The notes below the pieces were generated by a model. The model was given only the letters and a program-made list of their open reading frames with translations. It was not told the origin of the DNA and ran no database searches. Source: Atrina japonica (taxonomy: Eukaryota > Mollusca > Bivalvia > Pterioida > Pinnidae). Taken from it: DNA of 64,000 nucleotides. The DNA is taken from the NCBI GenBank assembly GCA_030159075.1, contig BROG01000075.1, forward strand, positions 1,484,001-1,548,000, in the 5' to 3' direction. Below are positions 12,301 through 24,465 of this stretch, in pieces; positions within the stretch are counted from its first letter, which is position 1, and each line of letters begins with the position of its first letter. A program made the position numbers and the translations under genes.

Positions 12301-14062
12301 GCTCTTCTGTAATGTTCCAAAAAACATTGATCAATGTAATTCAACAACTAGCTGCACTTATAATACACCCAACTTAATTTGTTTGAGGAAAACAGCACAA
12401 CAAATTTTCAAGAGATTCTGATTTAATTCTATATTTTGATCCTTAATCATGCTTCACCGCTTCAAATCCATTTAAACTAAGATGCCGTTACAAACTTGAT
12501 TACAAAAAAAGAAAAATTAAACAAAAATAGTAATCAAATTCAGTACAATTTAGTTACCAGAAATTTGATATGAATTTAAAACATGCAATATGGAAGCCAC
12601 TTTTATAATTAAAAGTATGAATTATTGATGTTTATTTTAGTATTTCCTATCGTTACTCAAAATGCTGAGAGAAAGCAATTTGAACGATATTTATTGGGCA
12701 CCTGAGTGACAATTTTTCAGTTACACAGTGGTGTCAAGTTACAATATACCAAAGACACCATCAGCCTACTGCAAATGAACTGGAAAATTTCTCAAAAAAT
12801 CATCTTAGGTTCTAGCAGGGCGTAAAACCTCACTGACAAGAGATGAGAGACTTGGTAGTTTAGATCACAATACTCAAAACATTCAACAATGGAGGCTCCC
12901 ACCCCATTAAATTGGAGATTACCAATTTCACCCTACAGAAGCCATTTACAAAAATGATTGAGAATTCAGCCATATAGATAGGTAAAGCTAAAAATGCTCA
13001 AAAGTGTACATGTGATTTAAAAACTTAGTTCTGCACAAAAAATGGTAGTAAAGAAATCACATATTGTGTAAAGACCAATTGAGACCAGAGATATTAAAAA
13101 AATCCTCAGAAAAATGTAGAAGAACAAAACACTAATAACCTTCAATTTCTTTTAAAGAGCATTTAGTCATTGATCTATATCAGAATCATTGTTAAAAATG
13201 ACCCTAGGTCTAATGTGGGTTAAACTCAAGATTTCTGGCTTGCGTGGTTAATGTACAACAAGTAGACCACAACATGTGGTTTAATACAGTAACTCTGTTT
13301 TTATATGCTGATACGTAATGGTGGCATAGGTGTGCACTGTCCAGTAAGGACAGTCTAAAATTAACAAAGAAACAAACAAAATAAAATAAAAAGTAAAAAG
13401 TCCAATACAAATAAATAAAACAAATACATCTGCTGTTTTCATATGAAATGTTGGTTTTACCAGATGATACTCCAGTGACCTTTAGATATTCACGTGATCT
13501 TTAAATATTCCAGTGACCTTTAAAGGGCCTTTCTCATAGATTTGTAAAAAGTTGTTTCCACATTAAAACTTTACTGTTTTGTTAGAAGCTAATAAATCCT
13601 GGAGATTTAACCTTTGGTGTCTTTATTTCTATATGGTATAGTATTTTTTCAAAGCCAAGCAATACTTTTAACTGAGAATGCATTTTCTTAAACAATGTAC
13701 TGAATTGTTTAAAGAAAATTAGAATCACTGTATAACAGAAAAAATATTAAGATTAAATTTTGTTTTTGGTGAAAGAACAAAAACAGAAAAGCCAGAGACA
13801 AATTACTATCAGGAAACAAGATTGACTAAATTAAATACACTACCAATCGTATACACTGTAACAACTTTAGGACCCAAGTGCACAATACATTGTTAAATTT
13901 AAGTTGAAGTTAACCAATGTTAAATCAATAGGATAAACATAGATAAATTTAACATTGTATTGTGCATGTGGGTCTAGATCTTTAAAAAGAAGGAACAAAT
14001 ACCATTAGCTAAACTGATAACAGTATAGATTAATGGCTATCTATATAGGATCTAACAAAATC

Positions 14063-14390
14063 CATTATGGGGTCACGTGCAGATGACCGCGAAGGTGTGC
14101 CATTTTGGACCAATGAAAAAGCTGCTTACACAATCTTGTAAATGATCTAATGGCAAAGAGATGTACAAAACATTTTACATTATAAGGAACACTGAGCACA
14201 AAATCTGGAAGTACAGATGATTATTTTCATAATGTTGGATGATTCAAATTACCAAATATATTCCAACAGACTTTTGTGAATTAAGTTTCCTTAATAAGTT
14301 ACATGTCTTTGCCATTCAACTTTGTAGGTCACATTTTCATTGGTCAAACATTATACACCTACGAGATCACCCTCATGTGATCCCACAGTG
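14063..14390. mobile_element. MITE-like element with inverted ends of about 60-95 bp
   Basis: The left end (CATTATGGGGTCACGTGCAG) and the reverse complement of the right end (CACTGTGGGATCACATGAGG) are related. The match continues inward through AGGTGT, GACCAATGAAAA and, after a gap, AATGGCAAAGA.ATGT. Length is about 328 bp with no coding capacity. Target duplication and superfamily are unclear. Confidence 0.65.
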
Positions 14391-15989
14391 AATTGCAATA
14401 GATCCTCTATGCAACATATCAGAAAACAGGAGTGGTGAGAGATCGGTTTTTTTTTTCGAAATTAGATTGAATAAATGGATAACTATAATAAGAGATGCTG
14501 GGGATTCATAACAGAAACAGCAGTGACAAACCTGATCAGTAAATATGTCATGTTGACACAATATGTGAAAAACTTGTAAACAATTTACCCCTAACAGATT
14601 TACAACCACAGACAGCTTGTAGCTATGCCATGGCATTGAAAGAGGATCACAAACACATAAAAACCAGAAGTACTTGTATATGTCATAAATTAACTGCATT
14701 TTGGCTTTTATCTACAAACTAAATTGTTTCATGATTTGATACATTCTACGTTTATACATTTGTATTTAGCAGTATATGAATTATTATCATTTAAAGAGAA
14801 TCTTTTAGGTTATATATCCATTAAGTAGACATTTGATTTTGACACTTTCATGGTACTCCAGTGATCAGCATTAAAAACATGTGGTACAAACATTAAAACT
14901 GACTGAACATATTAACCAGTGATACAAATCAGATCTCTGTATTTAATTAGAGGAAAGAAAAAACATCTTTGAAGAGTGCAGCATTAACTGTAATAAATGA
15001 ATATTACGTTTATATGTAATTTCAAAGAACTACCGCACAACCAAATTGATTCTGAGCATGTGAACATGACAAGTATATTGATCTTTTGGCAGATATGATG
15101 TTTTCTGTGGACTTTGTAGTATTGAATTTAAAATCCAAATAAAACCATAATGAAAATGACAGGAAAAATAAGTGAACCAAAATGTAAAAGTTATTGACAC
15201 TGACTCTTGAAAATATCTGTAAACAAAGCAATAAGCTGTAATATACTATAACCTTATATCAGCAAAATGACAAAACCAAAGCAGATAAATATCATGATCA
15301 AGTATCATTTTGTTAGGATTTGATTCTTGATAAACATGATAGATATACAAATGACAGAAACATAACAGCAGTCACATCTGGATGTGACTGAAAGCTAATT
15401 AATATATTTCTTATATCAAAGTTCAACTTGTGATATAATATGAGTTCAAAAGCATTCACAATTTGTTCTTGTCTGAATTAGTTGCCATTTAGAAATCTCT
15501 CTTTTTAGATATATATGTATTCTTTCTTTTACATCATAATTGTAATCAAATGCGGATCCTCTCTTCCTTCACTAAAAATTTGCCGCCATCAAATAACTGA
15601 AAAATTGTTGGGTGTGGCATAACATATTCAAATATAATAACAGAGTTCAAATCAAGAAATGACAAGTTTCTGACACATATTACAGGGTTCCTACACCTTT
15701 AACAAAACTAAATTCCCTGATGTCCCCAGACTTTTTCACCCTTTATTGCAATGCCTCAAAGGTGTGGCACCATGTACACCACAAGCAGGCATACCCACCC
15801 ACCCTTTTGAAAGGTCTGGTCATAAGGAATCCATATGTGGTCTATCAAAGCCCTGTCCCTTTCATTTAAAAAGATATAGGCCAGGTTAATGTTTTTTCTA
15901 TGGATGCCAACTCAGTAACAATGGCATTTGAACTCAGGACTTTCGTTCTTGCAAGCTAAATTGATTTTTTACATCACACTCAACAATTG

Positions 15990-16200
15990 TAAAGTTTTAT
16001 GGTACCGCCAAGTTTTTAATTGTGGAGGAGAGAACCTTGTTACACTGTACCCAGGAAGAGACCACCGCTCTACCAGAATTAAACTGGTAAACTTTCAAAC
16101 AACGTCAGCATAGATTCATGTGGGGTTAAAACTTGTGCCAACTAGATATGAGATAATTGATGGTTTAAATTGCTCTAACCACTCTTCCACTGGTCCATGT
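15990..16200 (-). mobile_element. tRNA-derived SINE, family A, copy 3
   Basis: On the minus strand the head GTGGAAGAGTGGTTAGAGCA resembles a tRNA box A region. The tail 'GGTTCTCTCCTCCACAATTAAAAAC' is shared with the copies at 26968 and 52365. Box B is worn. Confidence 0.65.
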
Positions 16201-16624
16201 TGTTACAGTCAATAGAAACATTTTAGGACAGAAATATATCAAAAATATTTTTTTTTATAAAAAAAAATCTGTAAATTAAAGCTTAGATATGAATTAGATA
16301 AAAGTATTTTCATGAATTGATAAGAATTTTGTCAGAGATGGCTGAACATCCCGTTTTACAAATGCTTAAGGTGGGATTACAGTGTTTCCTGTCTTGAAAG
16401 ACAACCTTTTATGTCACTGAAATAGAGGTGGCCTACCAAAAGAGGTTTTATCATAAGGGTTATTTAACAAAGTGTTTTTTAGAATGTGGTCTCACAAGAT
16501 AGGTGGTAAAGATTGGTCTCTCCAAGGTTTCAATGTATAATAAAAGGCATATAAATGTAATCAACCATACATTTCTTAAGTTGATAAATCTCTATTATAT
16601 GGCTATATTTGGTAAAATACTTAC

Positions 16625-16707
16625 AGCATGATAATGCTGGGAGAGAAGGTTGACCAACTGTGCTTGAGGTAAAACATTCATTATTTGTATGTCTTGGATG
16701 TGATTGG
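16625..16707 (-). CDS. BTBD16: BTBD16-like exon 10
   Basis: Acceptor atgttttcag and donor GCT|gtaagt, 83 bp, 27 complete codons after a split Thr. It encodes NHIQDIQIMNVLPQAQLVNL then LSQHYHA. It corresponds to the segment after LRLHGIT that ends in '.HYHAL' in BTBD16. The 793-bp intron between this exon and exon 9 is the shortest of the gene. Confidence 0.87.
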
Positions 16708-17243
16708 CTGAAAACATAAAGAAACATATTATGACACAAGATGTGTTTGTGAAACACAAATGCCCTGGGTCCCAACAAATTTCTATGCTGGCAAATAATA
16801 TGACCCCACCTACCCCCTAGAGCATGTGATATCAGCAGTCCCGGGTGCATGTGATGTCAGTATAATATAAGCAACCCTTAGATGAACTTACAGTCCAAGT
16901 TTGGTAACTGTATCACAATCCAAATGTTAAACATTGCAATGTCCTACATTTTGACCCTACCACACTCCCAAGGGCATTTGATGTCAGTGAAGTGTGAGCA
17001 ACCCTTACGTGAACTTACAGTCCAACTTTGGTAACTGTATCACAATCTAAACTTGAAATATTATACTTTATATGTAAGTGCCTCCGAAGAACAGATAAAA
17101 AAACAGAAACAAATCAAATATTATCCACTTATCATTTCTTTGAGAAAGACTCTCTCTCTCTTTTCACATTCACCTGGTACTTCAAATTGACAATAAGTTT
17201 TCATGAACATCACTTAAAAGGTTAAAAGTTTAAAGATAGTTGC

Positions 17244-17319
<76 letters not shown>

Positions 17320-17500
17320 ACAATACTATTTCTTCCAATTTTAAAGTTGTTGGTTTATAAAATAGCCACCCTAAAACCTTGATATAAAATACAAAGTTTA
17401 TAGAAAAATTAAAACTAATACAGAATAGATACATAAACAACATGCAGAAGTGATCAAATTAGACATTTGTTCTTTTTTTCAATGAATTTTTAAAACTTAC
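16708..17500 (-). other. Intron between exons 9 and 10
   Basis: 793 bp. It contains a direct repeat of about 60 bp (near 16845-16910 and 16975-17045, sharing 'AACTTACAGTCCAA.TTTGGTAACTGTATCACAATC') and the TA/TG microsatellite described separately. Confidence 0.7.
17244..17317 (+). repeat. (TA)n(TG)n microsatellite
   Basis: About 22 bp of TA followed by about 53 bp of TG. It lies inside the intron between exons 9 and 10. Confidence 0.95.
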
Positions 17501-17592
17501 TATCAGTAACACCATGAAGACGGACTGCAGAGAAGAGTGGAGCATATATCTGTCCTTCATCCTTCTCCAACAGTGAGCAGGTCTTTGGTAGA
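17501..17592 (-). CDS. BTBD16: BTBD16-like exon 9: start of C-terminal domain
   Basis: Acceptor atttatttcag and donor ATA|gtaagt, 92 bp. It encodes LPKTCSLLEKDEGQIYAPLF and SAVRLHGVTD. It fits the 'CCFL..D.G....PLF..LRLHGIT' stretch I recall from BTBD16; PLF..vRLHG also matches the VFRHLRLQYI region of GMCL1 more loosely. Confidence 0.88.
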
Positions 17593-17666
17593 CTGAAATA
17601 AATACAAAATGTGGCAATTAGAATATTTTGATACTGCGGTTCAAACAAATTGTAGTAAATCATAGC

Positions 17667-17668
<2 letters not shown>

Positions 17669-17705
<37 letters not shown>

Positions 17706-17760
17706 AGTGTGTGTGTGTGTGTATTATATATGTGTGTATGATAATGTGTGTGTTTTGTTG
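17669..17760 (+). repeat. (TG)n microsatellite
   Basis: TG dinucleotides with interruptions (GAGAG, ATTATATA, ATGATAA). Confidence 0.95.
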
Positions 17761-19559
17761 TGTGTGTTTCTGACAAAACGTTTGATAACTTGGAGTTACT
17801 ATTTAAGGATGAATTGTACAAAATCACAATGAAATGGAAAAAATGAAAGTTATTAAAGAAGGACAGAGTGCCAAACCTACTAATTTAATGGAAAATTTAT
17901 GAAAACAATACTCAATGAAACATACAATGATACATATCAGTATATATTGAACCATTCTGTATACAAGAAAAGGTATCAGGATAAAGTGTGTGATAAAAAA
18001 GACTTTTGACTGCATGGTATGACCATCGACTTCCAACAGGTGAATCCTTAATGACAAAATTCTTGGATGATAACTCTCTGTGTTCTTAACAAGGACTGAC
18101 ACTGTATGAATTTATGGTTTATTTTGAAATACAGCAGATATTACATCATCAAATTTTGAACCAAATTTTAAGAATGAATTATGTGAAAATGAAGGTTCAA
18201 CCATTTTGGATGGACAGCCAGACTATTGGACACAAAATCTGAACATTTCGACTGACGTATTGACACTTGCTATTACTTTATGAAATAATCTACAAAAATG
18301 GCTAATAAAAGGCCATATATTCCTTAAATATTTTCCAGAGCAAAACTGACAACACTTTTGATCAGGAAAGCTCACTTGAGTCCTTGGGTCAGATAAGTTA
18401 ACAAAATAAGACATAAAGACCTCAAAAGTTTTTATCAAAATTGACCAATTCTGAAAGGATGGGACCCAGAAAGACTCCATGCTGCTATGTACCAATAAAT
18501 TTGTCTTAACACAAGGAACAAGAAAATATATGGTTTGGGTCCCAAAAAGACTCCCATGGATTGTTTTGTTCACTAATAAACTTGTCTTGAAAAACATAAT
18601 ATTCTGTTTGGAAATATCAATAGTTTTCAAGATATCTGACCAAGTTAGAAAAGTTGGGGCTCATGGTGCCCCCACGGACCTTACTTGTATACAATTCAAC
18701 TTGTTTTAACACAAGAATACAGAAATAAATAGTTTCAGAGGTTTGACAATTTCTAAGATATTTGAATATTTTTCATTAAAAGGATCAATTAAAAGGACCA
18801 TTCAAGTAGCCATGGATTGAACAACTACTACGTAACAAAGCTTTTGCCTATTTTTTTAATTTATGGCCCAAAGGTTTCTTTAAAAAAATCAAGACACACA
18901 TCCCCTATTTTCATATATTCTCATTTGATGCAATAATCATGAACTTTCAGGTCGAGGGCATTAAAATTAGGTTTACCTTATTAATGTAATTTTGGCTTGT
19001 CACACAGAGGTTCTTGAAAAGAGTTGAAAAAGTTAAAATTTTACACTGGTGGCAATGAAGCCAACTACACCAGCAACAGACAACTAGCTGAATTAAGCTA
19101 AGGTGAGCTAAAAAACACTTCTCTAAGTCCAACTTAAAAAAAATATTATCATAGAAAGAGTTCATTACTTATAAATGATTTGGAGAAAAGTTGAATTATA
19201 TGTTTCGGTACCAAGACATTGTTAGGAGATAAAAAAAAGTTTTCTATAATTAGTCTTGAACAACAGGTGGCAATGACTGACAGATTGCAGGGATTTATAT
19301 TTGTCAATTATGGATAATTGCTTAGATATCTATTAATCTAAACTTCTTGTCTTGACAAATAATTATTGACTTTGGGAACACAAAAAGCTAATTTGAAATA
19401 AATACAGCATATATATGAAACACTGATATAAATGGAATCAATATACAGTGTAAAAACCTTGAATCAACTTCTGTCATTTTCATTCCCCAAAGATTGACAA
19501 TCAAGATATGTACATTTCCGTCTGTCTTATATCCTATCTTTCCTTAATTTAAGCTTTCC

Positions 19560-19679
19560 TTAACTCATAAACCCCTGAAAACAATGATGGCAATGAAGTC
19601 AACTACACCAGCAACAATAGACTCTTCTGTTAATCAATCGTTTTGGCCAGTCCAAATGTGTCTTTAAGGGTTAATAAGT
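19560..19679 (-). mobile_element. Short palindromic MITE, copy 4, with internal insertion
   Basis: TTAACTCATAAACCCCTGAA at one end and TTAAGGGTTAATAAGTAA at the other match the ends of the 30089 copy in reverse. An extra stretch of about 30 bp (GGCAATGAAGTCAACTACAC, then CAGCAACA) interrupts the core and also occurs alone at 19051-19080. Confidence 0.65.
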
Positions 19680-20850
19680 AAAAACATTTGAACCAGAAGA
19701 ATCAAGTTTACAGAATTATTACTGCTTTTTGCTGTTTTACTGTTTCATGTCCTGCCAAATTTTGTTCAACTACCTGTACATGAAGACATTACCAGCTTTA
19801 GGTACTATAATAGCAGGGTCCTTTTACAAGGTCAAACAGGACCTTGTTTTTAAAATTTTTGACCTGTACCAAGGACTGACTCCAATGCCATGAGTGTCCT
19901 TTCATATGCCACATCTGCCTTAGCATGGGACCTAGGTTGCAAGTCTCCTTCAAAAGCCCTGTGACTTACACTTCCCATGCCAAATATTTGGCCAAGGAAT
20001 TTTTTTTTTCTTCATCAGTTTTTTTAAAAGTCTTAGGTATGACCCAATATTGGAAATAAATTTTGGTCAATCACATTACTACTACTGGACCAATGCAAGA
20101 AGTGGCATAATTGCTAAAGTCTTAGATTTCATCTATTTAAAATCACCATCAAATACTCTCTTTTTGGGGTCCCATGCATATTGTAAATGTTAATAATGAT
20201 TAAAAATTTAAGTGGTAAAAATTTATATTCATTTACTTATACACATATATTTATATGTATAGCAATTTCAGTGCTACTGTTTATTTTATTTTGTAGTATT
20301 TTGAAACTATAAGACAATGTGCATATGCCTTGAAAATACAGAATTAAGAAAATATGGTTTATTTAAGAAAATAACCAGTTTTTTTAGAATCTGGATCACC
20401 AATGAATAATACATCCATAGAAATGTGCAAAAATACAAACTAAACCCAGTACCAAATATATTAATACCAGTCAAGTTACATGGAAACCAATTCAACTTAA
20501 CTACATTCAATTCACAAGACACAAATAAAGCTTATAGTCAACCAAATATTTGTAAGTATGATGTATGACCAGATTCTCTAGTTGTACAGATTACCATGAA
20601 CCTCAAGCAGTCTGGAACAATAAATGTTATAAATTCCTATGGTCTCCACATCTTCTGAAGCTCTTTCACACCTGCCTACAGAAGCATCAGAAAACCTATC
20701 AGTACAAATTGTCAATGTCAACCTTAGGCGAGTAATTTACATCATTATTTCAGTCCTTTCCTTGTAAACGCTATAAAAAAAGCCAATCAATAACCACTGT
20801 ATCAATTTTTTCTTTCTATTCTGGGTTTTTCTTTTTTTCTTTTTGCTGCC

Positions 20851-20867
20851 ACCCCCCCCCCCCCCCT
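20851..20867 (+). repeat. C homopolymer run
   Basis: About 16 C in a row flanked by T-rich sequence. Confidence 0.9.
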
Positions 20868-21270
20868 CCTCTTATTTTTATCTTTTTTTCATGCAAAGGT
20901 AGTGGGTAATATCAGGTTGTTTATATTACTATATCACCATTGTTTGTTATATTTGTTCAGGAAAACTGGTATATCAATTATAGAAATATTAGAGCATTAG
21001 AGGAATATCAAAATACAAATGTAAATTCAGAGAATATTATATCATCTTCCACACAAGACAAAAAGGTTGTTTGTGTTAGGTTTCACAATGGTAAAAATAA
21101 GTGAGGAAATAAAACAAAAACAAAATGTGATGAAAGTTCAACCAAACAATCTGATATGTTATTTTAGCACTTGTCATAAATATCACACTTTTTATCACTT
21201 GTCAGAAATATTAATTGTTCTGTCTAATTTGTGAACACAAATATGGTATGTTCAAACAAAGTGCTGAATA

Positions 21271-21387
<117 letters not shown>

Positions 21388-22269
21388 GTCAATATCAGAA
21401 ATTGGTAGATTTTGGTAACACAAAAATGAGAAGAAGAAAATTATTCAAAAATGCACTTTTTAATGCATTATCAAAGAAGCTTACACCATAAAATGTTAAC
21501 TTTTAATTAGTAATTTGAATTAGCTATAAACAAGGTTACCATGGTAACATTTCCATGTCATCTAACAACTAAAATTCTGTCCTGTTACCATCCATTTAAA
21601 TTCTGATTTTGGAAAACTTTTTTTAAAAAATGCTTTTTTCACTTTTTAACACTTGTTAAATAATCACAATAATGAAATGCATTTCTTAAAATGTTGAAAT
21701 AGTGCTCTATATTTTGTCATATACCCATTTCAATACCTAGCTTCAATACTGTTGTGATTTCACTAACTTCCATCTTTCCATGACAGGAAAAAACATTAAG
21801 AATCATCAAAATACGTTATCATTAGCGACTATTTATCACTTTTGGAAATAAAAAGTTTATTTCACAACAAATGTAATGTATTTTAATAAATTTTGTATAC
21901 TGTAACAGGAAATAATTTTCTATAACAGGAAAGAATGAGTGGTAACATGAGAGAATCTGGTAACAGCACAGATGTATATGACTTTGAAACATGTGGTAAT
22001 AGAAACCATTTTAAATGGCTTCACAACTTCTAGAAGATAGTTTGACATTTGAAGAGCTAACTGCCTATTAAATATGTCAAAATATTAAAAATTAAGAATA
22101 AAACCAATGTTCATGTGTTGTCAGATAACAGAACAGAAAACCAAACTAAAACTCATAGAAAGCAACCCAAAAAGCTCAACATTAAAGAAAACATTTTGCC
22201 TACCAGTCTCAATTCTCATTATTAATGTCTTTCTTTAATTTCTGAAGTTCTTTTTGTCTACATCTGTGT

Positions 22270-22918
22270 ACTTTTGTTGGTTTGTAGTACTATAATATTG
22301 TATAAATTTATGTCTTTGGTTTGTACATCTATATGTATATTGTTTGTAGTATTGTCTATAGATTAGAGTCCTTGGTTTGTACATCTTCATTGTTTGTAGT
22401 AGTATTGTCTATAGATTAGTCCTTGGTTTGTACATCTATATGTTCATTGTTTGTAGTAGTATTGTCTATAGATTAGAGTCCTTGGTTTGTTCATCTATAT
22501 GTATATTCTTTGTTGTAGTATTGTCTATAGATTAGAGTCCTTGGTTTGTACATCTATATGTATATTCTTTGTTGTAGTATTGTCTATAGATTAGAGTCCT
22601 TGGTTTGTACATCTATATGTACATTGTTTGTAGTATTGTCTATAGATTAGAGTCCTTGGTTTGTACATCTATATGTACATTGTTTGTAGTATTGTCTATA
22701 GATTAGTCCTTGGTTTGTACATCTACATTGTTTGTAGTAGTATTGTCTATAGATTAGTCCTTGGTTTGTACATCTATATGTACATTGTTTGTAGTAGTAT
22801 TGTCTATAGATTAGTCCTTGGTTTGTACATCTACATTGTTTGTAGTAGTATTGTCTATAGATTAGTCCTTGGTTTGTACATCTATATGTATATTGTTTGT
22901 AGTAGCACTGTCTATAAG
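22270..22918 (+). repeat. Minisatellite, units of about 48-60 bp, about 11 copies
   Basis: The repeated core is TTGTCTATAGATTAG, an optional AG, TCCTTGGTTTGTACATCTA and an optional TATGTACATT, then GTTTGTAGTA. A long and a short unit alternate from about 22680 to 22900, giving a higher-order period of about 105 bp. Confidence 0.9.
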
Positions 22919-23815
22919 TCTTAGTACTAATTGTCATGAGACTGGCCAATCAGCGTTGCCATGGTAGTTAGGACTAAAAGTTAGGATTTATGACCTTTCG
23001 TAAAAAGGGCCCCTGTTCTGTTACCACATATATTCTGTCTTATTATTATTTTTATGTAACAGAACAGAAAGTACAGCACAGAAAATTATGCATTTCCCTG
23101 CAAATGTTGCACAAACATTATGATATTATCATAAATTGTTTAAAATAAACTATCTATTAGAATAAATAACTTTCTTAAATATTCAATGCTTTTTCCTCAT
23201 AAGCAGGTATCAGTACTTAAAGTGAAATGTTACACATAAGAGGCTAGGTACTTTTGATGTCAACTGATTTTGTTCTGGTTCTGAGACTGAGACACCATCC
23301 ATTAAAAATAGCAACAGGAAGTGAGACTTTACAAAATAATTATAAGCAATTTTAATTGATTGCCCCATGGAATCTCATTTTATCAAGTAAGTGTAAGGGT
23401 AACAGGACACAGACCAAACCATGGGACACACAAAATATCCTCATAAATATTTCAAATTTATATAGATAGCTAATTATTCTCTTTTAAAATGTTTTAGGGG
23501 GTTTGAATCTTTCTGAAAACAAATAAATTCTCATTCTCCTGATCAATTTTATGACTTTTGAGAATTTGAATTTGAATGCTACAACTCCAGAAAAGGGCAT
23601 TTTGGCAATGTAAAAATTTACAAAGGACAAAATAAAAATTAATAATGAAAAAAAGATTCACAATCTGTGAACAGTGATGTTTTGTTAAAATATGCTGGTA
23701 CAAAATAAAAGATAAATAAAAGAAAACTAACATTAAAGTAAACGGACAGGAAAACTGCCATTTTTTTATACTGACCAATATACAAAAAAATGTATATATA
23801 TATTAATATACAATT

Positions 23816-23838
23816 TCTCTCTCTCTCTCTCTCTCTCT
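23816..23838 (+). repeat. (CT)n microsatellite
   Basis: Short CT run next to AT-rich sequence, about 180 bp 5' (in plus coordinates) of exon 8. Confidence 0.85.
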
Positions 23839-24016
23839 GTAGATATATAAATATAGATATATTCTAATATTTTCAATAAGCAACCAATATCTTTAATGTA
23901 AGATGCATAAATGTGTGATGTTACTTGAACAAGTTACCTTACCTATTACATCTATCAATTTCAGTTACCTGAATTTTATCATGAATATATCAGGAATACC
24001 ATGTGCTGCTACTCAC

Positions 24017-24136
24017 CTGTTGAAGTAAGCAAGAACAGTGCTGTGGGATGGCATCAGCTGTATTTGTGGGTTCAATTGAAGGAACAGCCAGTATGAAAGT
24101 GTTTTGTAGATACCATACTCATTGTATGTGAATAAT
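24017..24136 (-). CDS. BTBD16: BTBD16-like exon 8: end of BACK-like region
   Basis: Acceptor ggatttttcag and donor CAG|gtgagt, 120 bp. It encodes LFTYNEYGIYKTLSYWLFLQ, then LNPQIQLMPSHSTVLAYFN. 'LFT..E...YKTL..W.FLQLN' is a strong signature of the germ-cell-less/BTBD16 group (WMFLQLVP in GMCL1). The trailing AG joins T of the next exon (Ser). Confidence 0.9.
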
Positions 24137-24239
24137 CTGAAAAATCCAATAATACATGTCAAAATGTAAACTTGTATTTAAATATTTTGACTTTGTCTGG
24201 TTTCTAAATTCAGATTCAGTAGATATCAGAAAAAAATCT

Positions 24240-24460
24240 AGGAATTATAAAACTAGCTGTAATGGATATCTAAACTGTAAAGGATATCTAAACTATAGTT
24301 GCTTACAATTAAAGTATGCTGTTACAGATACAGGGTGTGTACAAAATTGCTAGGTACTATCCTATATCGAAGCTATAGTAGCTTACTACTAGAGTAAGCT
24401 GTTATGGGTACAGGGTATGTACAAAACTGCAAGATATATCTAAACTCATAAAGTACTTTC
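24240..24460 (+). repeat. Left part of an interrupted tandem array, unit about 90-110 bp
   Basis: Units contain GGATATCTAAACT, TAGTGGCTTACTACTAAAGTA, GCTGTTACAGGTACAGGGTA and TACAAAA.TGCAAGGTA. The array resumes at about 25895-26360 after an inserted block. Confidence 0.8.
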
Positions 24461-24465
24461 ACACT

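Larger units (their letters stand above)
7047..16624 (-). other. Intron between exons 10 and 11
   Basis: 9578 bp. It carries a dispersed repeat (7150-7480), an inverted-motif array (7605-8105), a three-unit array with a retroposed insert (10205-10710), a GA microsatellite (11729-11824), a tandem repeat (12000-12300), a MITE (14063-14390) and a SINE (15990-16200). The stretches 8700-10200 and 12300-14060 show nothing I can name. Confidence 0.65.

Noticed and set aside
13205..13310. tRNA-like B box on the minus strand (CTTGAGTTTAACCC)
   Set aside because: No A box at the right distance and no SINE body shared with families A or B.
13520..13560. TTTAAAGGGCC resembling a TTAA MITE end
   Set aside because: No matching inverted end was found within 600 bp and the interior does not match the family at 28889.
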